Origin: Leeuwenhoekiella parthenopeia
Lineage (GTDB): Bacteria > Bacteroidota > Bacteroidia > Flavobacteriales > Flavobacteriaceae
Reading direction: 5' to 3'
Length of the DNA: 64,000 nucleotides
Assembly (NCBI RefSeq): GCF_020782115.1
Contig: NZ_JAJGMW010000002.1
Location: 276,566-340,565, forward strand
The notes under the pieces were generated by a model. The model saw nothing but the letters and a program-made list of their open reading frames with translations, had not been told where the DNA came from and did not search any database. This document shows positions 29,401 to 37,719 of the stretch, piece by piece. How positions within the stretch are numbered: position 1 is the first letter of the stretch; the number at the start of each line of letters is the position of its first letter. The translations under genes and the position numbers were made by a program.

Positions 29401-29520
29401 ACTAACTCCCGGGAGGGGCATACCGGTAGCTGTTGTAACAGTTCCGGTAACGGTTTTTTGTTGAGCAAAAGCTGCCATACTTAAGCTGAACAAAATCATA
29501 AAAAATAAATTTTTTATCAT
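26455..29520 (-). CDS. SusC/RagA-family TonB-linked outer-membrane transporter
   Basis: 1021 residues. Signal peptide (cleaved near AAFAQ), then a carboxypeptidase-regulatory-like domain (about 22-95, [19 protein letters not shown] and [10 protein letters not shown]). The TonB-box and plug region carries [31 protein letters not shown] and the SusC signature [33 protein letters not shown]. A 22-strand barrel fills the rest and ends FSFGLNVGF. With the SusD protein encoded 11 bases downstream it forms a complete importer. No regulator (ECF sigma/anti-sigma, hybrid kinase) is adjacent, and the upstream 426 bases are AT-rich and non-coding. Confidence 0.96.
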   Translation of the reverse strand: [1021 protein letters not shown]

Positions 29521-29946
29521 TTAATATTAATTTTGGTTATAAATCGGAAATTAAGTTAAATGATTATTAAATAATCAGTCAGGTGTATTATTACTGAATA
29601 TTCATAAAAATTGATTTCGATATTTTGGTTTTTTAATAATAATTATTAAAAAAGCCTTTTTTTTTAATGAAATTTCAATAATTAATAATTAGTGTATTGA
29701 TAACACTTTTGTGTAAAGGGATGTGTTTTTGGCTTTTTTTTGAAGAAATTGAATACATCGGTAGTCTAAATGTTGCAGGCTCTTTCTCACTAGTGTTTTT
29801 TTGGAGGGTAGGCAGTTGGTTTAATTTATATTTTTGATTGGTATAAAGGGAAGACATATTTTATGTCTGGCCAAGGATTGATTGTTGCTTTTTTTGGTGG
29901 AAGAGAATGATCTTTAATCAGAAATAGTGTTTTAAATAATTCTAGT
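29521..29946. other. AT-rich non-coding gap between divergent susC-like and DUF3667 genes
   Basis: 426 bases, very AT-rich, with poly-T and poly-A runs around 29630-29670. It must hold the susC promoter (minus strand) and that of the DUF3667 gene (plus), but I see no clear TAnnTTTG box for either. A 60-codon minus-strand frame at 29675-29857 lacks protein-like composition and is not called. No repeat or RNA gene recognised. Confidence 0.6.
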
Positions 29947-30768
29947 ATGTTACCTGCAAATCAAATAACTTTTCAGCCTATAGATACCTGTCTCAACTGC
30001 GGCATGCAGTTTGACAACGAAGATCATTTTTGTCGAGGCTGCGGAGCAAAAAAAATCGAAGAGCGCTTTACGGTTCGGCGGGTGATGCACGAAGCGGGAG
30101 AGCGTATATTCAATTTAGACAATAGATTTCTGCGCACATTTAAAGATTTGTTCTTGAAGCCGGAAGCAGTTATTGGTGGTTTTCTCGCGGGCCTGCGCAA
30201 AAGATATCTCGATGCCTTTAGCTATTTTACCATTGCGATTACTATTTCGGGATTTCAGGTATTTGTACTGAAGCGTTTTTATCCTGATATCATTAAAGAG
30301 ATGAGTTCTTTGGATGGTCAGAATAATGCGTTAACTGAAATGATTCAGAATTCAACGATGGAATATCAACCCGTCGTGATGTTTTCGACCATTCCAATAT
30401 TGGCATTTATGGGTTGGCTCACGTTTCTTACTTTGAAGAAACATAACTATACGGAGCACTTAATTATTCAAATGTATAGCTATTCCCATTTGTCTATTTT
30501 GGGATCTATCCTTGGGATTGTTTTTTTGATTACGGGGATGAATTACCTGCTTTTCGGGTTGCTAACTATTCCCCTTTATATCATTTATAATGTATATATT
30601 TTTAAACGCCTTTATACATTGAGCGTAAAGGGTATTCTACTGCGTACGTTGTTTTTCTTGGCAATTCTTCTTTTTTGGTATGTAGCTCTTGTACTAATTG
30701 TATTAGCAGTCTTGTTTATAACTGATCCTAATGTTTTTGTAGAACTGGCCAATCAAAACGCCGGTTAG
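29947..30768 (+). CDS. DUF3667 membrane protein with N-terminal zinc ribbon
   Basis: 273 residues. A zinc-ribbon with CxxC pairs (Cys 15/18 and Cys 29/32: CLNCG, CRGCG) opens the protein. The DUF3667-type stretch follows (RFLRTFKDLFLKPEAVI, FLAGLRKRYLDAFSYF), then about five hydrophobic segments, at about 90-108, 140-160, 175-200, 200-215 and 225-255. The family is common in Bacteroidota and its function is unknown. The zinc ribbon would face the cytoplasm if the first helix inserts N-in. It stands alone, between a susC operon and the ribosomal-protein cluster. The family call is from memory of its pattern. Confidence 0.75.
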   Translation: MLPANQITFQPIDTCLNCGMQFDNEDHFCRGCGAKKIEERFTVRRVMHEAGERIFNLDNRFLRTFKDLFLKPEAVIGGFLAGLRKRYLDAFSYFTIAITISGFQVFVLKRFYPDIIKEMSSLDGQNNALTEMIQNSTMEYQPVVMFSTIPILAFMGWLTFLTLKKHNYTEHLIIQMYSYSHLSILGSILGIVFLITGMNYLLFGLLTIPLYIIYNVYIFKRLYTLSVKGILLRTLFFLAILLFWYVALVLIVLAVLFITDPNVFVELANQNAG

Positions 30769-30878
30769 GCTTCAAATTCCTTTTGACTGTACTCCGGTTT
30801 TTATTCTTCTTTAAAACGGGTCTTATAGAGTATTGACAATCAAACTGATTAAGGTCTTAAAATTAAGTCAAAGCCCCG

Positions 30879-30909
30879 TTTGTCAAATCAATATATAATT
30901 GTACATTTG
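30879..30909 (+). promoter_or_regulatory. Promoter of the rplM-rpsI ribosomal operon
   Basis: TTTG (30879-30882), 19 bases, TACATTTG (30902-30909): a full match to the Bacteroidota housekeeping promoter, about 65 bases before the rplM start. Confidence 0.75.
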
Positions 30910-30913
30910 CAGC

Positions 30914-30943
30914 CCTGTTTTCACGCGTGAGCGCGGGAGCAGG
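30914..30943 (+). promoter_or_regulatory. Stable hairpin in the rplM 5' leader
   Basis: In the untranslated leader, CCTGTTTT pairs with GGAGCAGG (with G-U pairs) and CGCG with CGCG around loop TGAG, leaving a CA bulge: about 12 base pairs. It starts 4-5 bases after the -7 box, so it would form the 5' end of the mRNA. It may protect the transcript or be an L13 autoregulatory site; the sequence cannot decide. Confidence 0.45.
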
Positions 30944-30975
30944 AAATGGAATGTTTAATAATTAAATAAAACAGT

Positions 30976-31431
30976 GTGGACACATTAAGTTACAAAACAG
31001 TATCTGCCAACAAGAACACCGTTAATAAGGAGTGGGTTGTTATTGATGCTGAAGGACAAACGTTGGGTCGCATGTCTACTATCGTTGCAAAATTTTTGCG
31101 CGGAAAGTACAAGCCTAACTACACACCACACGTTGATTGCGGAGACAATGTAATTGTTATCAATGCCTCTAAAATCAACTTAACAGGAAACAAGTGGGAT
31201 TCTAAATCTTACATCCGTCATACGGGTTATCCTGGTGGTCAAAGAAGCCTAACTGCAAAAGAAATGTACAGCAAAGACCCTGCGCGTCTTGTTGAAAATG
31301 CAGTAAAAGGTATGTTGCCTAAAAACAAATTAGGTGCAGCGATCTATCGCAATTTAAAGGTTTATGCCGGTGCAGATCACGGGCAGGAAGCGCAAAAACC
31401 TAAAGTAATCAACATTAACGAACTCAAGTAA
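30976..31431 (+). CDS. rplM: 50S ribosomal protein L13
   Basis: 151 residues from a GTG start; the protein begins MDTLSYKTVSANK as in other flavobacterial L13 proteins, and no ATG would keep this conserved start. Signatures include WVVIDAEGQTLGRMS, GKYKPNYTPHVDCGD and KMLPKN-like GMLPKNKLG. It is an early-assembly protein of the 50S subunit. rpsI begins at the next base after its stop codon, the standard L13-S9 pair. Confidence 0.97.
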   Translation: MDTLSYKTVSANKNTVNKEWVVIDAEGQTLGRMSTIVAKFLRGKYKPNYTPHVDCGDNVIVINASKINLTGNKWDSKSYIRHTGYPGGQRSLTAKEMYSKDPARLVENAVKGMLPKNKLGAAIYRNLKVYAGADHGQEAQKPKVININELK

Positions 31432-31818
31432 ATGGAAGTAATTCACAAAATTGGTCGTAGAAAGACCGCCGTTGCTCGTGTTTATTTAGCTCCTGGTTCT
31501 GGTAACATCACCATTAACAAGCGTGATCTTAAAGACTACTTTACTACAGGAACTTTACAGTACAAAGTACACCAGCCATTAGTAATGACTGAGAATGACA
31601 AAAACTTTGACGTTAAAGTAAATGTATACGGTGGCGGAATTACCGGTCAGGCAGAAGCTGTACGTCTTGCTCTTTCCAGAGCAATGTGCGAAGTAGACGC
31701 AGAGAACAGAGCTATCCTTAAGCCTGAAGGTTTATTGACCAGAGATCCAAGAATGGTAGAGCGTAAGAAATTCGGTCAGAAGAAAGCGCGTAAGAAATTC
31801 CAATTCTCAAAACGTTAA
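31432..31818 (+). CDS. rpsI: 30S ribosomal protein S9
   Basis: 128 residues, start codon directly after the rplM stop. Landmarks: HKIGRRKTAVARVYLAPG, GGGITGQAEAVRLALSRAM and the conserved C-terminal tail RKKFGQKKARKKFQFSKR, whose final KR reaches the P-site tRNA. Normal length. Confidence 0.97.
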   Translation: MEVIHKIGRRKTAVARVYLAPGSGNITINKRDLKDYFTTGTLQYKVHQPLVMTENDKNFDVKVNVYGGGITGQAEAVRLALSRAMCEVDAENRAILKPEGLLTRDPRMVERKKFGQKKARKKFQFSKR

Positions 31819-31903
31819 GAAAACGTGTTTTTCAATCCTTGCGGATTTTATTTTCCGTCTGGTTTTTGAAAACAAAAAGAAATTAATTTAATAAATGTCC
31901 TTG

Positions 31904-31919
31904 TCCCGATACGTCGGGA
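31904..31919. repeat. Palindrome TCCCGA-TACG-TCGGGA in the rpsI-rpsB gap
   Basis: Six-base perfect arms with a four-base loop, in the 191-base space before rpsB. It may be part of a structured S2 leader or one of the small CCCGA/TCGGG palindromes scattered in flavobacterial genomes. No T run follows. No promoter box of the TAnnTTTG type was found between here and rpsB, so read-through from rplM is possible. Confidence 0.5.
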
Positions 31920-32009
31920 AATGAGTTTAGCATCTAAATAGCTAAGGCGCGGTTTAAAACCAACCACTTAACTATTGCTACTACAACGGGAACGTAAACG
32001 AATTTTAAA

Positions 32010-32798
32010 ATGGCAAAAACAGAAAATGTAAAGGATTTACTGGATGCTGGTGTACACTTTGGTCACCTAACCAGAAGATGGGATCCTAACATGGCACCAT
32101 ATATCTATATGGAGCGCAATGGTATTCACATCATAAATCTGTACAAAACAGCTGCAAAACTTGCTGAGGCTTCAGAAGCACTTAGTAAAATCGCAGCTTC
32201 AGGTAGAAAAATACTTTTTGTAGCTACCAAAAAACAAGCAAAAGAAATTGTTGCAGATCACGCAAGCCGTGCTAAGATGCCTTACATCACAGAGCGCTGG
32301 CCGGGTGGTATGTTAACCAACTTTGTAACCATACGTAAAGCGGTTAAGAAAATGCAGACCGTAGACCGTATGAAGCAGGATGGTCGTTTTGACAGCTTGT
32401 CTAAAAAAGAGCAATTACAAATGAACCGTATGCGTGACAAACTCGAGAAGAACTTAGGTTCTATCGAAGATATGACACGTCTTCCGGGAGCTTTATTTGT
32501 AGTTGACATCAAGCGTGAACACATTGCGATTAAAGAAGCTCAAAAATTAAACATTCCAATCTTTGCGATGGTAGATACCAACTCAGACCCACGTCAGGTT
32601 GACTTCGCCATCCCATCTAATGACGATGCTTCTAAATCTATTGAGAAAATCATCGCTAACGTAGCAGACGCTATCGAAGAAGGTCTTTCTGAGCGTAAAG
32701 CAAACAAAGACAAAGACGATAAGCCAAAAGTTAAAAAAGCTGACAAGCCTGCAAAAGCTAAAAAAGCTAAAGCAGTAACTAGCGACGAAGAAGAATAG
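32010..32798 (+). CDS. rpsB: 30S ribosomal protein S2
   Basis: 262 residues. Family landmarks: [52 protein letters not shown] and [21 protein letters not shown]. The C-terminal 35 residues are a Lys/Asp/Ala-rich tail ([21 protein letters not shown]), longer than in E. coli and common in Bacteroidota. The order rpsB-tsf is the widespread bacterial arrangement; a long hairpin lies in the gap and may set the S2 to EF-Ts ratio. Confidence 0.97.
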   Translation: MAKTENVKDLLDAGVHFGHLTRRWDPNMAPYIYMERNGIHIINLYKTAAKLAEASEALSKIAASGRKILFVATKKQAKEIVADHASRAKMPYITERWPGGMLTNFVTIRKAVKKMQTVDRMKQDGRFDSLSKKEQLQMNRMRDKLEKNLGSIEDMTRLPGALFVVDIKREHIAIKEAQKLNIPIFAMVDTNSDPRQVDFAIPSNDDASKSIEKIIANVADAIEEGLSERKANKDKDDKPKVKKADKPAKAKKAKAVTSDEEE

Positions 32799-32822
32799 TA
32801 TTTAACAATTTGATAATAGCTG

Positions 32823-32870
32823 AAGTCGTTTAGTATATTGCATTCTGCACTAAACTAAGCGACTTTTGTT
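32823..32870 (+). terminator. Attenuator-like hairpin between rpsB and tsf
   Basis: AAGTCG pairs with CGACTT and TTTAGT with ACTAAA, separated on one side by CTAAG, around a 14-base loop; then TTGTTTT. Probably a partial terminator, since tsf follows 23 bases later. Confidence 0.5.
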
Positions 32871-32893
32871 TTAACTCATAAAACGTAAATAAC

Positions 32894-33859
32894 ATGGCAA
32901 AAATAACAGCCGCAGAAGTAAATAAACTAAGACAGGCTACCGGTGCCGGTATGATGGATTGTAAAAATGCATTGGTAGAGGCAGACGGGGATTTTGACAA
33001 AGCAATTGCTGTACTTCGTAAGAAAGGTCAGAAAGTTGCTGAAAAGCGTGCAGATCGCGATTCAAGCGAAGGTGTTGTTGTGGCAAAAATCAACGACGCT
33101 AACAATAAAGGTGTGGTGTTTTCTTTAAACTGTGAGACCGACTTTGTTGCGAAAAATGATACCTACGTAGAATTGGCTACAAAATTGGGTGAAATCGCAA
33201 TCAACCACGACTCAAAAGAATCATTCCTTGAAGCAGATTTTGGTGGAATGACCGTTTCTGAAAAACTAATTGAGCAAACCGGTGTTATCGGTGAGAAATT
33301 AGAAATCGGCGGTTTTGAAGTGCTTGAAGCTCCTTTCGTTGGTTCTTATGTGCACGGAAACAAAATCGGTGCGTTGACCGGTCTTTCTAAAGCTACTGAC
33401 AATGCTGAAGAAACTGCGAAAGTAGTATCTATGCAGGTTGCTTCTATGGGTGCAACCACGTTGTCTTACAAAGATTTTGATCCTGAATTTGTAGCTAACG
33501 AAACCGAAGCGCGTATCGCAGCTATCGAAAAAGAAAATGAAGAGCTGGGACGTTTAGGTAAAACCAAAAAGAACGTACCGCTTTACATCTCTATGTCTCA
33601 GTTAACTCCTGAAGTTATGGCTAAGGCAGAAGCAGATATCAAAGAAGAGTTGAAGGCAGAAGGCAAGCCTGAGCAAATCTGGGATCGTATCGTTCCCGGT
33701 AAGTTAGAGCGTTTTGTTGCAGACAACACTACCCTTGACAATGAGAAAGCATTACTAGACCAGGTATTTATTATGGACGACAGCAAGAATGTTGCTCAGT
33801 ACGTAAAAGATCAGGGTGATGCAGAAGTTGTAGGCTTTAAGCGTGTAAGCTTGGCTTAA
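32894..33859 (+). CDS. tsf: Translation elongation factor Ts
   Basis: 321 residues. N-terminal UBA-like module (1-55, VNKLRQATGAGMMDCKNALVEADGD) and the core with the EF-Tu-contacting TDFVAKND near residue 80. VSMQVASMG marks the second family signature. It recycles EF-Tu by exchanging GDP for GTP. A terminator follows, separating it from pyrH. Confidence 0.97.
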   Translation: MAKITAAEVNKLRQATGAGMMDCKNALVEADGDFDKAIAVLRKKGQKVAEKRADRDSSEGVVVAKINDANNKGVVFSLNCETDFVAKNDTYVELATKLGEIAINHDSKESFLEADFGGMTVSEKLIEQTGVIGEKLEIGGFEVLEAPFVGSYVHGNKIGALTGLSKATDNAEETAKVVSMQVASMGATTLSYKDFDPEFVANETEARIAAIEKENEELGRLGKTKKNVPLYISMSQLTPEVMAKAEADIKEELKAEGKPEQIWDRIVPGKLERFVADNTTLDNEKALLDQVFIMDDSKNVAQYVKDQGDAEVVGFKRVSLA

Positions 33860-33887
33860 TTCGTTTAGACGAAATTATATAATTAAG

Positions 33888-33914
33888 AAGGCTGCCAATT
33901 GGCGGCCTTTTTTT
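33888..33914 (+). terminator. Rho-independent terminator of tsf
   Basis: AAGGCTGCC / GGCGGCCTT with an AATT loop and one T-G pair, followed by T8. Confidence 0.88.
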
Positions 33915-33953
33915 GTTTGCAATTACCCCTTTTACCACAAGCCTAATTAACCG

Positions 33954-33961
33954 TATATTTG
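33954..33961 (+). promoter_or_regulatory. Probable -7 element of the pyrH promoter
   Basis: TATATTTG, full match to TAnnTTTG, 19 bases before the pyrH ATG and directly after the tsf terminator. No -33 box at normal spacing. Confidence 0.5.
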
Positions 33962-33980
33962 CCCAAAATTTTCTACAGCC

Positions 33981-34688
33981 ATGCAATACAAGCGCATTCT
34001 ACTCAAATTATCAGGTGAAGCATTAATGGGAAAACGCCAGTACGGCATTGACCCCGATCGTTTAGCAGAATATGCAGATGAGATCAAAAGTGTTTTAGAT
34101 AAAGGCGTAGAAGTGGCTATCGTAATTGGTGGCGGAAACATCTTTAGAGGCGTAGCCGGTGCCAGCCGCGGGATGGACCGCGTGCAGGGCGATCATATGG
34201 GGATGCTGGCAACCGTAATCAACGGTTTGGCCTTACAAAGCGCCCTTGAAGAAGCCGGTATTCAAACCCGTCTGCAAAGTGCTATAAAAATAAATGAAGT
34301 GGCAGAGCCGTTTATCCGCCGTCGTGCGATACGTCACTTGGAAAAAGGACGTGTGGTGATTTTTGGTGGGGGTACGGGTAACCCGTATTTTACAACCGAT
34401 TCTGCTGCGGTATTGCGCGCTATAGAAATCAATGCAGACGTGATCCTTAAAGGAACCCGTGTAGACGGTATTTATACCAGTGATCCGGAGAAAGACAGCA
34501 AAGCCGTGAAGTTTGACTTCATCAGTTTTGAAGATGTGCTGCAAAAAGGCCTGAAAGTAATGGATACCACAGCATTCACATTAAGTCAGGAAAATGAATT
34601 GCCTATTATCGTTTTTGATATGAACAAACAGGGCAATCTGCTTAAAGTGGTTGAGGGCGAAAACATAGGTACTACCGTAAACCTCTAA
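33981..34688 (+). CDS. pyrH: Uridylate (UMP) kinase
   Basis: 235 residues, amino-acid-kinase fold. [14 protein letters not shown] binds phosphates; [26 protein letters not shown] and [16 protein letters not shown] are the family motifs, and [20 protein letters not shown] closes the nucleotide site. It turns UMP to UDP for RNA and sugar nucleotides. frr follows after 110 bases, keeping the common tsf-pyrH-frr order. Confidence 0.97.
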   Translation: MQYKRILLKLSGEALMGKRQYGIDPDRLAEYADEIKSVLDKGVEVAIVIGGGNIFRGVAGASRGMDRVQGDHMGMLATVINGLALQSALEEAGIQTRLQSAIKINEVAEPFIRRRAIRHLEKGRVVIFGGGTGNPYFTTDSAAVLRAIEINADVILKGTRVDGIYTSDPEKDSKAVKFDFISFEDVLQKGLKVMDTTAFTLSQENELPIIVFDMNKQGNLLKVVEGENIGTTVNL

Positions 34689-34755
34689 CAGGCCAAATCA
34701 CGAATTAAAAACCGTGCATTTTTTTGCGCAGCGGTTATTACCAAAATGATTTTAC

Positions 34756-34763
34756 TATTTTTG
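34756..34763 (+). promoter_or_regulatory. Possible -7 element upstream of frr
   Basis: TATTTTTG fits TAnnTTTG and lies 35 bases before the frr start. No -33 partner; frr might also be read from pyrH. Confidence 0.35.
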
Positions 34764-34798
34764 ACTGGTTTTTTTAAAAAGCTAAAATTCTAAAAGCT

Positions 34799-35362
34799 AT
34801 GAACGAAGACATTCAATTTATACTAGACGAGGCTAAAGAAGCGATGGAAAATGCCATCGTTCACCTGAAGAAGCAATTTGCAAACATTCGCGCAGGTAAG
34901 GCCAGTCCGTCGATGGTGGGTAGTGTGATGGTTGACTATTACGGCAGCCAGACTCCGCTTACGCAGGTGGCCAACGTAAACACTCCGGATGGTCGTACGT
35001 TGTCTATTCAGCCCTGGGAAAAAGCGATGATTCCTGAAATTGAAAAGGCGATTATGAACTCAAACCTGGGTTTTAACCCAATGAATAACGGGGAGAGTGT
35101 GATCATCAACGTACCGCCACTTACTGAAGAACGTCGTAAAGACCTGGTAAAACAAGCCAAAGCAGAAGCCGAAGATTCTAAAATCGGGGTGCGTAACGAT
35201 CGTAAGAATGCCAATAATGAGATTAAAAAACTCGAGAAAGAAGGTCTGGCAGAAGATTTATGCCGTAATGCCGAAGTAGATGTTCAGGAGCTTACCGATA
35301 TTCATATTAAAAGAATAGACGAGCTGCTTGCGGTAAAGGAAAAAGAAATTCTTACCGTATAA
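34799..35362 (+). CDS. frr: Ribosome recycling factor
   Basis: 187 residues, three-helix-bundle plus beta domain. Family motifs: LKKQFANIRAGKASPSMV, YYGSQTPLTQVANV, RTLSIQPWEKAMIPEIEKAI, PPLTEERRKDLVKQAKAEAED. It splits post-termination ribosomes with EF-G. The gene ends at a strong terminator. Confidence 0.97.
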   Translation: MNEDIQFILDEAKEAMENAIVHLKKQFANIRAGKASPSMVGSVMVDYYGSQTPLTQVANVNTPDGRTLSIQPWEKAMIPEIEKAIMNSNLGFNPMNNGESVIINVPPLTEERRKDLVKQAKAEAEDSKIGVRNDRKNANNEIKKLEKEGLAEDLCRNAEVDVQELTDIHIKRIDELLAVKEKEILTV

Positions 35363-35384
35363 CAGACGTTAAACTACTCCTAAG

Positions 35385-35408
35385 AGCGACCCAAGGGTCG
35401 CTTTTTTT
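35385..35408 (+). terminator. Rho-independent terminator of frr
   Basis: Perfect eight-base stem AGCGACCC / GGGTCGCT with a two-base AA loop (four bases if the closing pair opens), then T6. Confidence 0.9.
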
Positions 35409-35473
35409 ATCCTAATTTTAGACATTTGGCTTGAATTACACTCTGTAATGCACACTAATCTGCCCGTTCTGTA

Positions 35474-37618
35474 ATGCATAAAATCCTATTTTTTTGCTCT
35501 TTTTTTGCTCTCTGCCTGGCTTCTGGCTTTGCGCAACAGCAAATGACCTATACAGATTCAGTGATTAAAAAGGCGATTGCCAATCGTTCAAAAAACAATC
35601 CACAGCAGGCACTACCGTATTTTAGTTATACCACGTACGAGAAAACAATTATTACCGATTCGCTCGAGCGCGAGAACAATGCGCACGCCTTTTTTGCAGA
35701 GAAGGTTTCAGAAAATCAATACGATGAGACTGCTGGTTTTAAGGAAGAAGTTTTGGGGTTTAACATGGCCGGTTTTACTGAGCCGCGTTATGAGGTTTTG
35801 GGAATCACCCTGCAATCCCGCTCATTTTACGATGAAGATTACGAGATTTTTAATTACCGCTACGCCGGCCCTTTATCTACCCGCGGACTCAAAAATTACT
35901 ACTACGCTTTTGTAAAAGATACCATGATTCTAAACCGGTCGAGTTTGATGATCGAGTTTTGGCCGCAGCGACCTGAAACCATTCCCGGTCTGAGCGGAGT
36001 TTTATATCTGGATGCTCAAACGCTTGCCATTCAAAAAATGCAAATTGCGATTCAGGATGAATTGATAGCCCGTATTGAGCAGGAATACCGCTACTTTGCA
36101 CAGGAGGATATTTATATGCCGGCGTCCAATAAGCTGTACATCGAAAAAGGCGATACTTCAAAACGCCTTTCTTTTTTCAGAGGTAAAATTTCCGTAGGAA
36201 CGCTAGAAAACAGTCCGGTTAAGGAAGCAATTGAAGGGCGCTATCTCTTATCTACCTCGTACAATTCGGCTTTTAACTTTTCGCAAAGCGAAAAAATCAC
36301 ACACCCCAATCTGGCAATCGAAGTACTGGAAGATGCAGGCTCAAAACCGGAAACGTTTTGGGAAGAATACCGCGATCAGGCTCTTTCCCAGCGGGATTTG
36401 AACAGTTTTAAATACCTGAATGATGTTGTCAAGACTGAAAATATTGAGCGTCGCCTCGCAGTCATTAACAATTTCGGGATCGGTTATTACACGCTTGATT
36501 TCTTTGATTTTGATCTGACCTATCCGGTTAAATTCAACAATTACGAAGGTTTGCGCCTGGGCTTGGGCGGCGTCACCAATGCCGATTTTAGTGAGCGTTT
36601 CCGGCTGGAAGGCTATACTGCATATGGTTTTAAAGACCATACCTGGAAATACGGTATAGGTGGCGGTATTATGCTCAACAAATCGCACGGTGCATGGCTA
36701 AGTCTCACTTACAACGACGATTTACAGGAAGTGGGAAGCTTCAATTACCTTACAGACCGTCGTGTCTATTCGCTTTTCGAGCCCCGGCTGGTCAACATCA
36801 CCCAGTTTTTTGACTACAAAACCCTAAGACTGAATCAGGAATATCAAATCACGCCAAAAATCCTTTCGGAGTTTCAGTTTGCCAAGACAAACGTGCTGCA
36901 AACTCAGGATTATACCTTTGTGCTCGATGATGAATCGTATAGCGAATACGACATCACCGAAGCTACTTTTGGATTGCGTTGGAGCCCTTCCAGCAAAATT
37001 ATGCGCTCTGAAAAAGGTACGGTTGAGATTTATGATGGCTATCCTAAGGTAACCGCACAGGTTTCCAGAGGAATCTCAGGCTTGCTTAATGGAGATTTTG
37101 ACTTCACCCGTTTAGGCGCCAAGTTTTTTTATCAGGTAGAACGACTTAATAAATCAACCACCGAATTTTTAATCGAGGGGAAGATGGCTTTTGGAGAGGT
37201 GCCACTAACGCATTTATTTCACGCTTACCCGAATGCGCCAACTAAAGAAACGGTAATGCAGCGCTTTTCGGTGGCCGGGGTAAACAGTTTTGAAACGATG
37301 TATTTTGGGGAGTTCTTTTCAGATCGTCTCGCGACTTTGCAAATCAAACATCGCTTGCGACCTTTAGATTTAGGCGAAAAGTTTAAACCTGAAATGGTTT
37401 TGATTACACGCTATGCTATAGGTGATATTTCAAATATGGAAAGGCATCAGGATGTTAGTTTCGGCAGGTTGAATAAAGGCTATACCGAATCTGGCCTGGA
37501 GATCAATAAGATTCTCTTTGGTTTTGGTATCAGTCTGACCTACAGATATGGAGCGTATCATTTGCCCGGAACTGCAGACAATCTTGCTTTTAAATTCACC
37601 TTCAATCTCCAATTGTGA
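35474..37618 (+). CDS. DUF5686-family outer-membrane protein
   Basis: 714 residues with a Sec signal (cleaved near GFAQQ). The first 280 residues carry the features of the DUF5686 family (VIKKAIANRSKNNPQQ, YTTYEKTIIT, NYYYAFVKDTMI, GLSGVLYLDAQTLAIQKM). From about 320 on it is a beta-barrel with repeated aromatic-Gly strands, ending LAFKFTFNLQL. Many relatives begin with a carboxypeptidase-regulatory-like domain of about 90 residues; here it is absent, so the protein is short for the family. Function unknown; the family is thought to sit in the outer membrane. It stands between frr and an RND-type exporter gene. Confidence 0.8.
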   Translation: MHKILFFCSFFALCLASGFAQQQMTYTDSVIKKAIANRSKNNPQQALPYFSYTTYEKTIITDSLERENNAHAFFAEKVSENQYDETAGFKEEVLGFNMAGFTEPRYEVLGITLQSRSFYDEDYEIFNYRYAGPLSTRGLKNYYYAFVKDTMILNRSSLMIEFWPQRPETIPGLSGVLYLDAQTLAIQKMQIAIQDELIARIEQEYRYFAQEDIYMPASNKLYIEKGDTSKRLSFFRGKISVGTLENSPVKEAIEGRYLLSTSYNSAFNFSQSEKITHPNLAIEVLEDAGSKPETFWEEYRDQALSQRDLNSFKYLNDVVKTENIERRLAVINNFGIGYYTLDFFDFDLTYPVKFNNYEGLRLGLGGVTNADFSERFRLEGYTAYGFKDHTWKYGIGGGIMLNKSHGAWLSLTYNDDLQEVGSFNYLTDRRVYSLFEPRLVNITQFFDYKTLRLNQEYQITPKILSEFQFAKTNVLQTQDYTFVLDDESYSEYDITEATFGLRWSPSSKIMRSEKGTVEIYDGYPKVTAQVSRGISGLLNGDFDFTRLGAKFFYQVERLNKSTTEFLIEGKMAFGEVPLTHLFHAYPNAPTKETVMQRFSVAGVNSFETMYFGEFFSDRLATLQIKHRLRPLDLGEKFKPEMVLITRYAIGDISNMERHQDVSFGRLNKGYTESGLEINKILFGFGISLTYRYGAYHLPGTADNLAFKFTFNLQL

Positions 37619-37664
37619 TTCAATCAACACTTTTGGCTGTTAGCAGCACCTCTTTTCCTGTTGC

Positions 37665-37699
37665 TTTGCGCTAAAATCGGCTTATATTGAGTACCTTTG
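37665..37699 (+). promoter_or_regulatory. Probable promoter of the RND-superfamily exporter gene
   Basis: TTTG (37665-37668), 23 bases, TACCTTTG (37692-37699), a full match to TAnnTTTG; 20 bases before the ATG. Confidence 0.55.
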
Positions 37700-37719
37700 C
37701 GCCCTCTTAAATTAGAACG

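Noticed and set aside
24863..29520. A full polysaccharide utilisation locus
   Set aside because: Only the susC-susD pair is present; no carbohydrate-active enzyme, sulfatase or dedicated regulator adjoins it.
29675..29857. 60-codon minus-strand frame in the AT-rich gap
   Set aside because: Low-complexity composition and no start context; it looks like chance reading of AT-rich DNA.
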